Assembly: GCF_016859285.1 (NCBI RefSeq)
Contig: NC_053422.1
Coordinates: 16,592,001 to 16,656,000 of the forward strand
Direction: 5' to 3'
DNA: 64,000 nt
Source of the DNA: Xiphias gladius
Lineage: Eukaryota > Chordata > Actinopteri > Istiophoriformes > Xiphiidae
The notes below the pieces were generated by a model. It searched no databases. It was given only the letters and a program-made list of their open reading frames with translations, and had not been told where the DNA came from. The position numbers and the translations under genes were made by a program. Shown piece after piece: positions 22,139 to 33,733 of this stretch. Positions within the stretch are counted from its first letter, which is position 1. The number at the start of each line of letters is the position of its first letter.

Positions 22139-25100
22139 AATTCTTGATTTTTGAAAGGCACACTCAAATTTGTAAACCCAATCACTAGTGTGACATTAAA
22201 AGAATAGTTTGACATTTTGGGCTTTAACTGGTTGCTGAGGGAAACTACAGGTATTCCTTTCCAGAAACAGAGATCACTTTAACTCTGAGTCAGTTACCGC
22301 GATAACTTACTCTGTTAATCTAACCTGCTCGCTGGCAGGTTTTCTTCAACAAAGATTCTCTTTTTTCCCCTGCCGAGCCTAAACAAGCTTCATTTCTTCA
22401 TTCAAACGATTGAAATCAAAGTGCATATTGGAGCACCTTAATTTGCAGAAGTTTACACCTGGAGAAGACGATCATTAGTTTGTTACCCAAGACCCATCTT
22501 TACTAACGTTACCTCTTTTATGATCCATCAGTCATCACTGTAAGGACAGAGACAGTGATCTCTGTCCTTACATTCAAATATTACACATCGTGGACTCATC
22601 ATCAATTCAGAATAAAATCTATACACTGTCTGTCTATATAACACTGTGATTCTGTGGACATTAAAGACGACGGCCAGGTTGTCAATTAGTTCCCTGCACT
22701 GAAACATTTACGAAGCATTAATCACTGTAAATTAAAAAAAAATCTGTGTGAAGCTTTAGACGCATGAGAGAATGATCAATGAATAATCACTTCTCAAGGT
22801 GTGAATGGCCGCACTGATCAAAAACTCCTATTATAGTCACGAAATTGTAGATTATGTGATATTTCTGAGAGAGGATGATAGTAGTGCAGCTGAAAAACTG
22901 GGCTAAATGTAGTTTAAAAATGAGTCTTTGAATATAAGCTGCATATAGTCTTAACTTGTTTTAATGGCATTTCAGTTGCTCTGTTTAAATTTACTACATG
23001 TTGAAACATAATCATCAAATGATGTTGAGCGAGATTCTTAGTAAAATAAACATCTAAAAATTGACATATCAGTTTTAACCTCAATGCTTTTTCAGCTGCA
23101 AATCAATTCCCCAAATCAAGACTTTTACGGGGTCAGACTAAAGGTTCCAATCATAGGTCTATGGATTAAATTTATGTCTTATCTGTTTGAGCTATATTTT
23201 CAGTTTCTGCTGCCAGCAGCACTTTGTCCCCATCAGGTTACAGATGGATAAATAAAGCTCCTCCACATCTCTTTGCTCCACTCACATCAGCATTGTGACT
23301 TGAGTCCAGTGCTTTAAGAGTCTAATTCAGCATAAATCTGTTAGTACATTTGTGACTTTTTTACACACAGACACACATACACAAGCAATATTCGTGGCTA
23401 TAGATGCAATATGCTTCTTTTTTGGATGTCTCTTTGCTCTCGCATGTACACTGAACACAACAGTAGGCCTGTATTTAGAGTTACATGTCAGTTTTTTTCG
23501 CTTTGAACTGTTCATTTTGAACGTTTTGGACTGCGTGTTTTTTTGAGAACTTGATATAAACGGTTGTAAAACATTTCTAAAACAAGTGAGCATCCTGTGT
23601 TTGTATGTTAGTGTATTTTGACATTGTGTCAGGTGCATTAGACCTAATAACACCCCACTATCTGGTTTGTATTTGTATTTTGTTCCACTGTCTTCATGTC
23701 TTCACAGACAACACATTTTGTAATTCTGTGACAACCCTTCACCACCACTACGAGCACCGCCCGCCAAATATGTCGCCACACAGCTGGAAGCTCATCCAAG
23801 CATATAAATTCCTTACACCATACCAACTTGTTGACTGAGCCTTTTGTGTGCTGTAAAGGAAACCTACAGAGCCACAAATCTGGTTGTTGAATGAGACAGT
23901 AACAAATTCTCTGTAGACACATTTGTTACTCTTAGTGATCCTATGAATCCCCCAAAGTTTACCACCTCAAGAAACATGCATTCACACTTTAACAATGACA
24001 AAAAAACGGAAAGCCTGCTTTTCATAACATCACTCAATAACAGCAAATGCTTAAAATTAATGTTGCAGATTTGGGAAAAATGCTTTACCAACTCTAAGTA
24101 ATCCAGAGGAATTAAAATCTGATCACTGAAATAGTTGTTCATCTCTGACCAGATTCTATTATAGGTGAAGTTTTGATCTAAGGTTAGATAATATTACAGT
24201 CGCACTGAGATCTCTTTATTATCTGTCTGAAACACATACTATAGCTGTGGAGATCATAGCTAGACAAGCTGCAATGTGTGCAACTTTGAAATAAAAATGG
24301 ACTTTTAATTTCACTTTTATCCACTTAGTTTTGAGCTGCAGACCAGCAAATTTAACTCATAGTTGACTTGTAAGCAAACAGTTGCTTATTTATGCATTCG
24401 ACAGACCTGAGGCAAAATCAGCATTTATTTGGGGTTGTGTTCCTGGGCACCCAGTGAATGTGGGTCCAGTATTCACTCTCCTTTAAGCTCTATTTATGAA
24501 CTCCACGAACTCCTGGGGGAAATATCCTATTTTTCTGCTAAATGTTCCACTTTGTTTTCACCAGCTAGTCATTAACTTTGTCTTCCCTTTTGCTTTTTAG
24601 GGCTTTTTCAATGAAAACAGGTGGCTGCGAACAAAAACTATGCTATGAGAGCGGTGCGAACCAAAACAATGTAGCTGTGCCCCGGAAAACCAAAACAATG
24701 AGCTGAAAGACGCTATAAGAGCAGAGAGGAAGTGCAGAGTCAGGTAATAATTCTCCGTGGTTTCGTCAGTACAAGCTACACCTTTCACATTACACACTCA
24801 TTTGATCAATTGTTATTAAAAAAAAAACATTAATCATAGCCGCTTTAAATTCAAAGGCTTCACTCACATACATCTTCTCATATTAGGCATTTAATTTTGA
24901 CAATAAGATTTTATCAAATAATAATTTTATAAACACATTTAGGTGTAGCATCACGTTACCGCTGCTGTCTCTGTGATGATGCAGAGAGGTGGTGACACAG
25001 TGAGACGTCACAGCTAGTTTCACTGTGGATTAATTTCTAGCCTACTTGGCACGCAACCACAACAAAGAGGAGGGGGGAAGCGAGTTTTGCTGCTGCAGGC

Positions 25101-25790
25101 AGGAAAGACAATTTTGGCACTGAGGTCGGGCTTTTCCACTCGGCTGCCGTGGCAGTGGGGGTGAACATTGTTGACGTGAACCCAAGGATAAAAAAAAAGC
25201 TTCCAGCTGACTGAGCAGCAGGAAAGCACCCAGGCGCAGGGAAACTGAGGAGTCTGCCAAGGGGCCACAGGTCAGCCTGGGCCGAAAATACCATGTTAGT
25301 CGTGGTGAGTTGAAAATGAGACATCAAAAAGGAGATTAGCTGCTTGATCCTGGATTTTTCCAGTGTCTCGATAAAGTAATCTGACTAGGCCAGCCTTGGA
25401 ATCGGTTGATCACTTTGATCCGGACTAAATTATCTCAAAAACTGTTGGATGGATTGCCAAAACATTTGAAATACAGATAAATAATCCCCAGCGGATGAAT
25501 CCTAATGACCCCTTGACTATTCCTCTAATGTCTCCAGCAGGCCAAACATTTCTTGTGAAATGTTTGAAACTAAGATGGTGAACATGGTAAACATTATACC
25601 TGCCAAACATCAGCATGTCCATTTGGCATTTTTCTGAAGGAAAACAAAAGGAGCATTCCTGATTTAAAATCCCAGAGATTACTTTATTTGCCATAATAGT
25701 TTGCCACACATATAGAAACCATCAAAATTACTATTTTCTTAATCGACATTACCATCACCTTTGTCCATCTTTACTCCTCTCAACCCACTC
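22139..25790. other. Intergenic, 3.6 kb between copy B and tmem109
   Basis: No coding exon supported. At 22196 a fragment of the 'AATAGTTTGACATTTTGGG' teleost repeat starts, followed by other repeat-like sequence to about 22450 that includes the small inverted repeat AACCTGC/GCAGGTT near 22322-22342. A strong hairpin lies at 22539-22572. A minus-strand AATAAA at 25683-25688 is about 110 bases past the tmem109 stop and is its likely polyadenylation signal. Confidence 0.5.
22539..22572. repeat. Perfect 14-bp inverted repeat with 6-base loop
   Basis: Arms TGTAAGGACAGAGA and TCTCTGTCCTTACA pair exactly around the loop CAGTGA. No gene or repeat family explains it. Confidence 0.9.
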
Positions 25791-25796
25791 CCATCG

Positions 25797-28367
25797 CTAT
25801 TCCCCTTTCCTCTTCTCTGCTGCCTTCAGCCGGGCCTCCAGGCAGCTCAGCCGGTGTTCCACTGCACACGACTTTTCAGAGGCAGATGTGAGCAGAGTCA
25901 CCAGGACGCAAACCAGCACCAGGATGGCCAGTCGAACCGCCGTGGTCTCTGCGTCGGCGGTCTTGTCGGTCACCATCAGTCCGAAGAGCCAAAGCGCCAA
26001 GACGGTTTTCACCACCCAGAACACCCGCCTCACCACCGCGATCAGCACACGGAGCACGATGGTCAGCGCCCAGTAGCCAATGAGAGCCACCAGACCCCAC
26101 TGGGCGACGGCGGTCACACCCTCCGGAGTGAATCGGGGCAACGTCAGCGCAACTGTGGGGAGACGAAAGCCAGTTTACGCATATTTTCATTTGGAATAAG
26201 GACTGAAAGCACCTGTCTTTTAAACGGGGGGGCAACAGGAGTCAACACTCGCAATTAAGGAGGAGTGGCAGACAGACTGCCCCGAGGGAGAGGCACGACT
26301 GCATATTTTTCACTTGCACCTAAAGGGTTCATTGCCACGGATCCTCTCTTGCTCCGGTACCCACCGTCGAATCCCGTGACCCTGAGGATCTCTGCGACGT
26401 ACACGGCAATGACGTTCAGGCCGCTGGCAGCTCCTTCGGCCAGGAACCGGATCACCATCTCGAAAAACTGTGGCAGTGTGTGGGAAGAGTGGAGACATGT
26501 TGTACTTTGTTATTATACAAGGTAACAATGAAGGGAGGCAGCATTCCGATCCCATTACTGATCATGCAGCGGAGAGGTACAGATTTGTTTAAACGGCCAA
26601 CAAAGGCTCCAATGCCACAGTGCTACAGTGTGAGTTATTATGCTCGCCTATAAAAACGGCGCGACTCATATTTACAGTGGCTGTTGGTACAAGTTCAATC
26701 AGTAAATCAAAAAGGGAAACTCTTATGGACTGTCAGTGCTGCTGAGCTGCACGTTATGACAGAAGAAGTGCCGTACTGTTGACTTGGACAAACAGCTGTG
26801 CATGCGAGTGACAGCTGGAGGCCCCCCCCCCCTAATTCCTGTACAGCCTCTATCCCCCCCCCCAAAAAAAAAATCACACAACAAACACACACACTCAGAT
26901 ACACAGTATAGCCTCATCAAGCAAGGTCAAGGGTAGCCCAGTAACAAGGACGCGTATCTTATCTGCACCTGTTGCGGTACACACTGGCACAAACATGAGG
27001 ACCGTCCAGTAGAGGCCAGAGCATGAGTCAAGCATCTGTCACTGCACATCGGTGTGTGTATATCACTTAAAATCATTTAAGGCTCGGCTTGGTTCCACGG
27101 GGCTCGATTTCCAAATGATCATTCAATGCCTTTGACATTGAATTCGTGCCAAAGGCAGGTTTGTGAAGACACAGACGTTTTCAAAGCTGTGGTGCAGCCT
27201 ATAAATGGCAGTAAAAGAGCATACATCTCACTGTAAATTTCAGCTCGTTTTTAACAGTTGAAAATGCAACATTTTTCCATGGACACAATCAAACAGAGCC
27301 AAATTCAGATGGAGTAAGGCGCTATGTTTCATACTGTGGACTCATAAAAATACCATTTCTCATCCAAGGATTATGTCCACACCATACATCTTGCATTCAA
27401 AGATACCAACTGAGTCATGGTGAACTAATTCAGCGTACTTATCAGCTTGCCAGCACAGAATCTTATCATTACAAGCTCACAAGTATGGTGGCCTTGCATG
27501 CAAATATCTCCATATATAAACACACGTATGGCCAATTATTCACTAAAGCCATGCTCTTACTCACTGCACCAACTATGTCACCCACTTGAGCTAAAAAGAG
27601 CCACATGAGAGGACTCTGTTTAAGGGCCCATGTCAGATTAGGCTAGATTGAGACACCCAGGGGGTTTCTTACCATGGCCACTGTATAGGCGCTCTCCTGA
27701 CCAAGCAAAGACTCAAGAAACAACACTGCACTCTGGGGAAAAGGGAGCCAATGCGGCGTTAGAAGCAGGGAGACGGAAAAGAGTGTGTGTGTGTGTGTGT
27801 GTGTGTTCATGAGTGAGGGGGATGTATGGATAGAAGAAGACATGAAGTGAGGGCAGAGAAGATGAGGGGATCAGGAGCGAGATTAACAAGTTGAGGGGCA
27901 TGGGCAGAGGAATGTGTGTGAAGGGTGGAGACATGGATGGAAGTTGAAGAGGTAAAATTAGTGATCAGATATAGTTAAACATTGATCAAAAATAGTGACA
28001 GAGCAAACAGTGAAGTTAGACCATAGTATATTAACAATTAAAGAAAAGAAGTGAGTGAAAAGCCACTTCCTGGTGCAGGGAGGAAAAGAATATAAGTCTG
28101 TAGTGCACTTCCTCTCTGTACCTCAGCAGCTGACCGCAGCACACCGGTTCCCACCACGGACTCCGCGTACTGCTGGATCTCCTGGCAGGCTCCCCTAAGC
28201 AGAGTGCGGAGGGTGACCGCCGGTGGGCTCTCCCCGGTCGGCTTGGCCTGCTGGGCTTCAGCTCCAGCCGAGCCCACCGCCGAGCCCAGCGCCAAGACAC
28301 AGATGGTGAGGAAAAACCGAGTCGTGGCACATCCACCGCGCCCAGAGCAAGACGCACAAAAAGTCAT
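25797..28367 (-). CDS. tmem109: Transmembrane protein 109 (mitsugumin-23), ER/nuclear membrane cation channel
   Basis: Four coding exons (28122-28367, 27673-27732, 26365-26467, 25797-26152) splice in phase to 254 residues, close to the 243 of human TMEM109. An N-terminal signal sequence (FFLTICVLALGSAVGSAGAEA) precedes a helical luminal segment. Exons 2-3 hold an amphipathic/hydrophobic stretch (FLAEGAASGLNVIAVYVAEI). Exon 4 holds at least two membrane spans (GLVALIGYWALTIVLRVLIA, LAILVLVCVLVTLLT) and a charged coiled-coil end (LEARLKAAEKRKGE). The spacing matches mitsugumin-23: leader, span, W..GALVVYWLLSLLLG-like span, third span, coiled tail. Family knowledge gives a voltage-insensitive cation-permeable channel of ER and nuclear membranes. 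Identification rests on topology, weak but colinear similarity and the nearby prpf19, also its neighbour in human. The start is the first ATG, directly before the leader. Confidence 0.85.
27783..27806 (+). repeat. (GT)n microsatellite in tmem109 intron 1
   Basis: Twelve GT units, 50 bases upstream of coding exon 2 on the minus strand. Confidence 0.95.
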
Positions 28368-30052
28368 TGCGGGAGATTTGAAAACAATAGAGAGGGGGGG
28401 AAATGTGCTTAAATGTATGTGCTCAGGTTAAGGCTGCAGTCCAGAACAGGCTGAGCAGCCTGTGTTCAGTGACTCAGGCAGGATGGTAAATCAAAGACTT
28501 AAAAATGGCTTCTGGTGGGAGCGATCTCAGGTTGCTGAGCGTTTTTAAATCAACATGCTGCAGTTCACAATAGGAAGAAAGATATAAGAGGAACCGCGAA
28601 ATCTTCTATAATAACAACAACACACCAACTGATTCAAATTCAGTGTGTCCAATTTGCTAATCAGACCAAATGTGTCGGTCAGGCCCGATGACCCAAGATG
28701 ATCAGAGCATTTAATTATAAACTTTGGCAGCGCTGCAAATATTAAACCTAGGACCGCGCAGCTTCGTCAAGGACACTCCAGCAGTTTACAGTGGCTATAT
28801 TTGGTAAGAATCCCTTAAAGGCTCAGAACGCGCGGTGGGCGAAATATCCGATGATTTGTCTACACGCAGCGGAAAGTTATTAATAAAAAGGATACCTTGC
28901 GGAAATGTCTCAAAGTGTTGCTCTTGCAGCTTTACGCGTAAAAGAAAACGGTAAAAACGCGGTGAAGTTGAGCTGGACCACGAGTCTCCTAAAGCCTCTT
29001 ATTTCTGCTCTGAGCTCCACACCGGGCAAGTTTGGTGTTCCTTTGTCTTAGAGCTTGCATCAATAGCACTGCTGCGATGGATTATGTTGCACAACCTTAA
29101 AAAAAAAAAAAAAAAAGAAAGAAAGAAAAAAAAAACCTCTCCCTTGTCGCCGTTCCCGTATGGCACTCCTTTCTTTCTAGCGTCCCTAATGACTGTTTCC
29201 AGTGTGCGAAAACATAGAGGAGGAGGAGGAAGAGGAGGAGGAGGGGTGGAGGAGGAGGAAGGCGATGTGCTCGGGGACAAACACAGATTTGCACGCTGGG
29301 ACTCTTCGTTTAATTTCCCCATGTCAAATATTAATATTGTTCACAGGGATCTGACGAACATCTCAGACTGAAAAAAATGGTGAATTGGAAGCAGAAGCTG
29401 GACACTTTTGGTGGCAGTTTAATAACTAGCAATTACACAGCATCAAGTCAGGAGATTTTACAGATTTCAGGACAGTTTGGCGCAAGAAGAGGCAGATTTC
29501 AAATAAAAAACAGAAAAAACCAAAAAAAAACAATAACGACACAGTATATACATACACACCAACATGATACAAACATCCACGACACTGGAAGGAATGCTGT
29601 TTTCGCACTGCACTAATCATTTCCTTTGTACACTGGTTTGTGTATTTTGCCTGCACACAAACACACCCGCGCACCCTCACGCACATGCACACAAACACTG
29701 CAGACTGCAGCCTGTGATGCAAAACTCGCAGAATTTCATTTCTCTACACTTTTCCTGCACGAGTATCTGAAAGCGTAGAGTAAAAGTAGTGGATACTGGG
29801 GCTGAATTCAGTCGCCAGAAAAAGGAAATAATTAAAGCGTTCAGTTCAGTGTGCGGGTGCGGCCCCGTGAGGCTGGGAGCATCGAGAGGAGAGGATTTCA
29901 CACTGAGACAATCCTGTAGATGCGTGAGGATGGGATGTACATTGTCAGAGGAGGAAACACTTAAGTACAGCGATGCTCCCGGCGGGGTTTTGTACTACTG
30001 CTTATCTTCTTGACCCTTTTGCATCGCAAGTAGCCGCGGTGGAACCGCAGCT

Positions 30053-33000
30053 TTAGCCGATGTAAATGCGATGGAAGTCGTTTGCTCCGAAGGCAGCGTT
30101 GCACTTGGGGCACTTCCTCTGGCGTGTGTCGTAGCGCGTCTTGACGCACTCGAAGCAGAAGACGTGAAAGCACTTCGTCAGTACAGCATCCTTCACCCGA
30201 GAATTGCAGCACGGACACGTTAGACGTGCCTAGAGGAGGGAGAGAGAGGGAGGGAGGGAGGGAAGGAAAGGTTTGAACAATAAACCGAGAAGCCAGTTTT
30301 GTCCACAGCTGAATGGTTCGCAATGAGTGGACACAAATATTTAGGGCAGCAGTGAGGCCGTGAGGTCATACAGGCAGCACTTTATGCTCAACTGTCCTTA
30401 ACCAGAACACTCTTGTCAGGAACACACCACGATATTGACGGCCGATCATAAACCCTGATGTGGCCATGATTTATTCTCGATACCGTGGAGAGTACAGAGA
30501 AGGGCTGACACATATATCTCGTAGTACGGGGGGTCTAACATCAAAGTGTCTGGACCCATCATGATAATATCCAAACGCCTACAAGTTTATGAACAAATCT
30601 GGAAAAATCTGAGCATGATCCTGCAGCTGACGCTACAGAAATCTGAACGGAGACGACTACGATTTGCATTTAATGTGTTTTCAGTCTTCCACAGCTGGTT
30701 GGAATTGTAAGTGTTTTACTGTGTTCCTGTCATAAGAGTGTGATCACACTGACAGTTGGTCTGGAAACCAGAGAGAAAGAAAACTCTGGTTCATTTAGTT
30801 AAATTGCCCGCTTACAAGACAAACAGACCCTTAAGACTCCTGTCAACCTCTTTGTTTAGGAATTTTGCCAGAGGTTTATTAATTCCAGTTCCTGTGGTGT
30901 TACTTAGGTATAACTGGACATGGCTGCTGTAATTTCCCAACTCAGGTGTTCTTATCAAGGAAATGAAGGGCGTTCAGACTGTGGTTTGCCCTTGGATCTC
31001 TGTTCAATGCCAGCGTCCCAAGCATGAGGAACTGCTGGTTGTTAAAGAAAATGTTTGACACTTTTGGAAATGTGCTTAGTCGCCGTTAGTCTTCTTAGTT
31101 TTCTTAAAAAGGTGCTATATGCAAGTTTTCTCTGCAGCCGAATGTGTTTTTTTGCAGGGAGCGGGTGGTGGTGGTGGTCGCTTGCCAAGAGCTTCATCCA
31201 TTGTTGTGTTTACACGGAAAGGGGACACTACAGTGACTCACTATCAGAAAGAGACGAGACGGGCCGGCCAGGCTGGGGATAGCTGGTTAGCATGCTAACT
31301 TAAGTAGAAGAAAAGAAGTGATAGAAATAGAAGCAACACAAGAATTAACATGGCGTTGCTTTCCACCGCTGGAGATGGCTCTTGGTGAGTAAAGGAATGA
31401 AGTTTGATCCTGAGCTTCTTCTAGACTGGTAAGTAAACACCTGTTAATGCTAATGCTGGCTATGTAGCAATAGCAAAACTTACATATAGCACCTTTAAAG
31501 AGAGTTAGATGAGAAGATGAAAAATCTCTTGTGCCTTTAAGGTAAATAGAAAGTTACCACCAGCAACTGGTTAGCTTAGCTTAGCACAAAGACTGGAAAC
31601 AGGGAGAAACAGCTGACCTTTCCGGAGGAGGATCATTGAAAACAGAGTTTTAAAGGTTTTACATTTTTTTGTATCACCAAAACCTACCTTGTAGTCATTA
31701 ATTTCTTCATTTAGGATCTCGTCTCCATTGCTGATTTTCTCAGCTGGTTTCTTGGCCTTCTCAATCTTTCTCCTAAGTTTGGAGATATCCTCCTGAAACA
31801 AATTGAGAGTTAACAACTGAAAGTAAAAATATTTTACTTTTATTTTACAATAGTCTTTATGAATACAATACTCTTTAGCAGTTAATATTGGAGACTCCAG
31901 CATCTGAGCACAACATGAAAACAACAAGGTTTAGCTTCAGAGTGAAAATATTAGTGATGTAGAATTTTTTCACCATTTCAGTAGAGTACAACAAAATTTA
32001 AACTGGCAACATCTATTTAGCTCACATACAACGGGGAGGAAACAAAGGTCTCGAGCAACAAATCTAATTTGCCATTAGAAAATATGCAGTATTTTTTAGG
32101 AACGTCATCCCACAAGTCTTATGACAGTCAGGGAAAATTCATTTGTTTTTCCTGTGTTGCATGCAACTTACTTTTAGGCTAAATGTTTTGTCAGTCTGAT
32201 TATGTTTACTGTATATCACAGCTATGGACAATAAATGACTTGAATTTATCCTCAATATGCCCCAATATGTTTTTGGGGCTCAGTGGATATAACTGTTTGA
32301 ACCACATTTCACCTTTTAAATACATAACCTTCATGGCTTGAGCTTATTTGTGCCCACGTACTGATTTGTGTGTGTTGTTACCTGTGCTCGTCTGGCGTTG
32401 AACGACTCTTTCTCCCTGGAGATACTGTTCTCAATGACCTCCTCTCTGACCAGTGTGAGCCTCTGCTGAACCTGCTCCAGCTGACTTCGCACCTCCTCCG
32501 ACAGCAATGCAGACTCCTGAGCCTGGAGGAAAACATAGATGTCTTTGTTCATCCTCAATGGGAATGTAATTTCTTCTCATACTGTGTTTTTGTACTAACA
32601 GCTCACAATTTTTGGGATTGAATTTACTCTGCAGCTGTGGCTCATCACAACTAAACCATGTGTTACCTTGCGTTTGTTCATGTCCAAGGCTTGTGTTCGA
32701 AGTGCCAGCTCTCTCTCTGCAGTGCTGATGGTGCCCTGCAGGAGACGCTCCTTCTCCTCAAGCTTCCTCACCACCTGCAGCTGGGCGTCTACCTATAAAT
32801 GGGCACAATCCCAAGAAATAAAAAAAAAAGTAAAATGAACAGAAAAACAAAAAACACATTAGGGCTAGAAGTTGAACAGGATGGTAAGAAGTGACAAACA
32901 GGAAATTGGGCACACAATTTGGAGCAGTCTCACAAAAAATTAATAGTGTAGGTGTTTATTCAACCTTTAAAATATACAACTATTTAAAATGGCACAGAAG

Positions 33001-33681
33001 CTGTATTTAACAGTGAAGGGGTGTTTATTGAAAAACTAAAATGGCAAATTTATTTTTTTAATTGATGAATATAATCCATAGTTCAAAGAAAGTAAGAAAT
33101 GACTGCAGGTAGTTATCGCTGCAACTTAACTATGGATATATCACAAAACAAGTGTGCACAAGCCCCTATCCTTGCAGATTGCACCTTGTGGAGTTGCCTG
33201 ATGGCTGACCTGAGTTTTTAAAGTGAGTAGCTGGTCCGCCAGCTCCTCCTTCTCCTCTTTTAGCAGCTTGTGGATCTGATTGGACTTGATCCGCTCGCTC
33301 ATCAGCTTGAAGTTGGCATCGTCTTTTTCTCTGAGCTGCTGCATCAGGCGGATGTTCTGTTCCTGCATGTCCTCGAAGGCCTGGCCCGTCACGTCCATCT
33401 CGCTCAGCAGTGCATCCTCCTCCTGCAGAGGGAGCAAGGGGGCGACAGAGCGTTAGAGAACCAAAGGAGAACCATGAAGAGAGTTTGTGAATGCAAACAA
33501 AATGACCACCTCACGCACCTGTTTGGCTATAGAGAGCTTCTTGTTGAGGATGTCGATCTGCTCCTCCACAGAGCGGATCTTCCTCAGAGCCTCTTCATCG
33601 GCCATTTTCTTGCCCTCCCTCCTCTCCCGCTCCTCCAGCTCCCTCAGCCTCTGACGCAGCTCCTCTCCCTGGAAACAGCAC

Positions 33682-33733
<52 letters not shown>

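Noticed and set aside
25876-26258. Alternative frames over the last tmem109 exon
   Set aside because: Shadow frames. Only the frame with membrane spans GLVALIGYWALTIVL and LAILVLVCVLV joins the preceding exon in phase.
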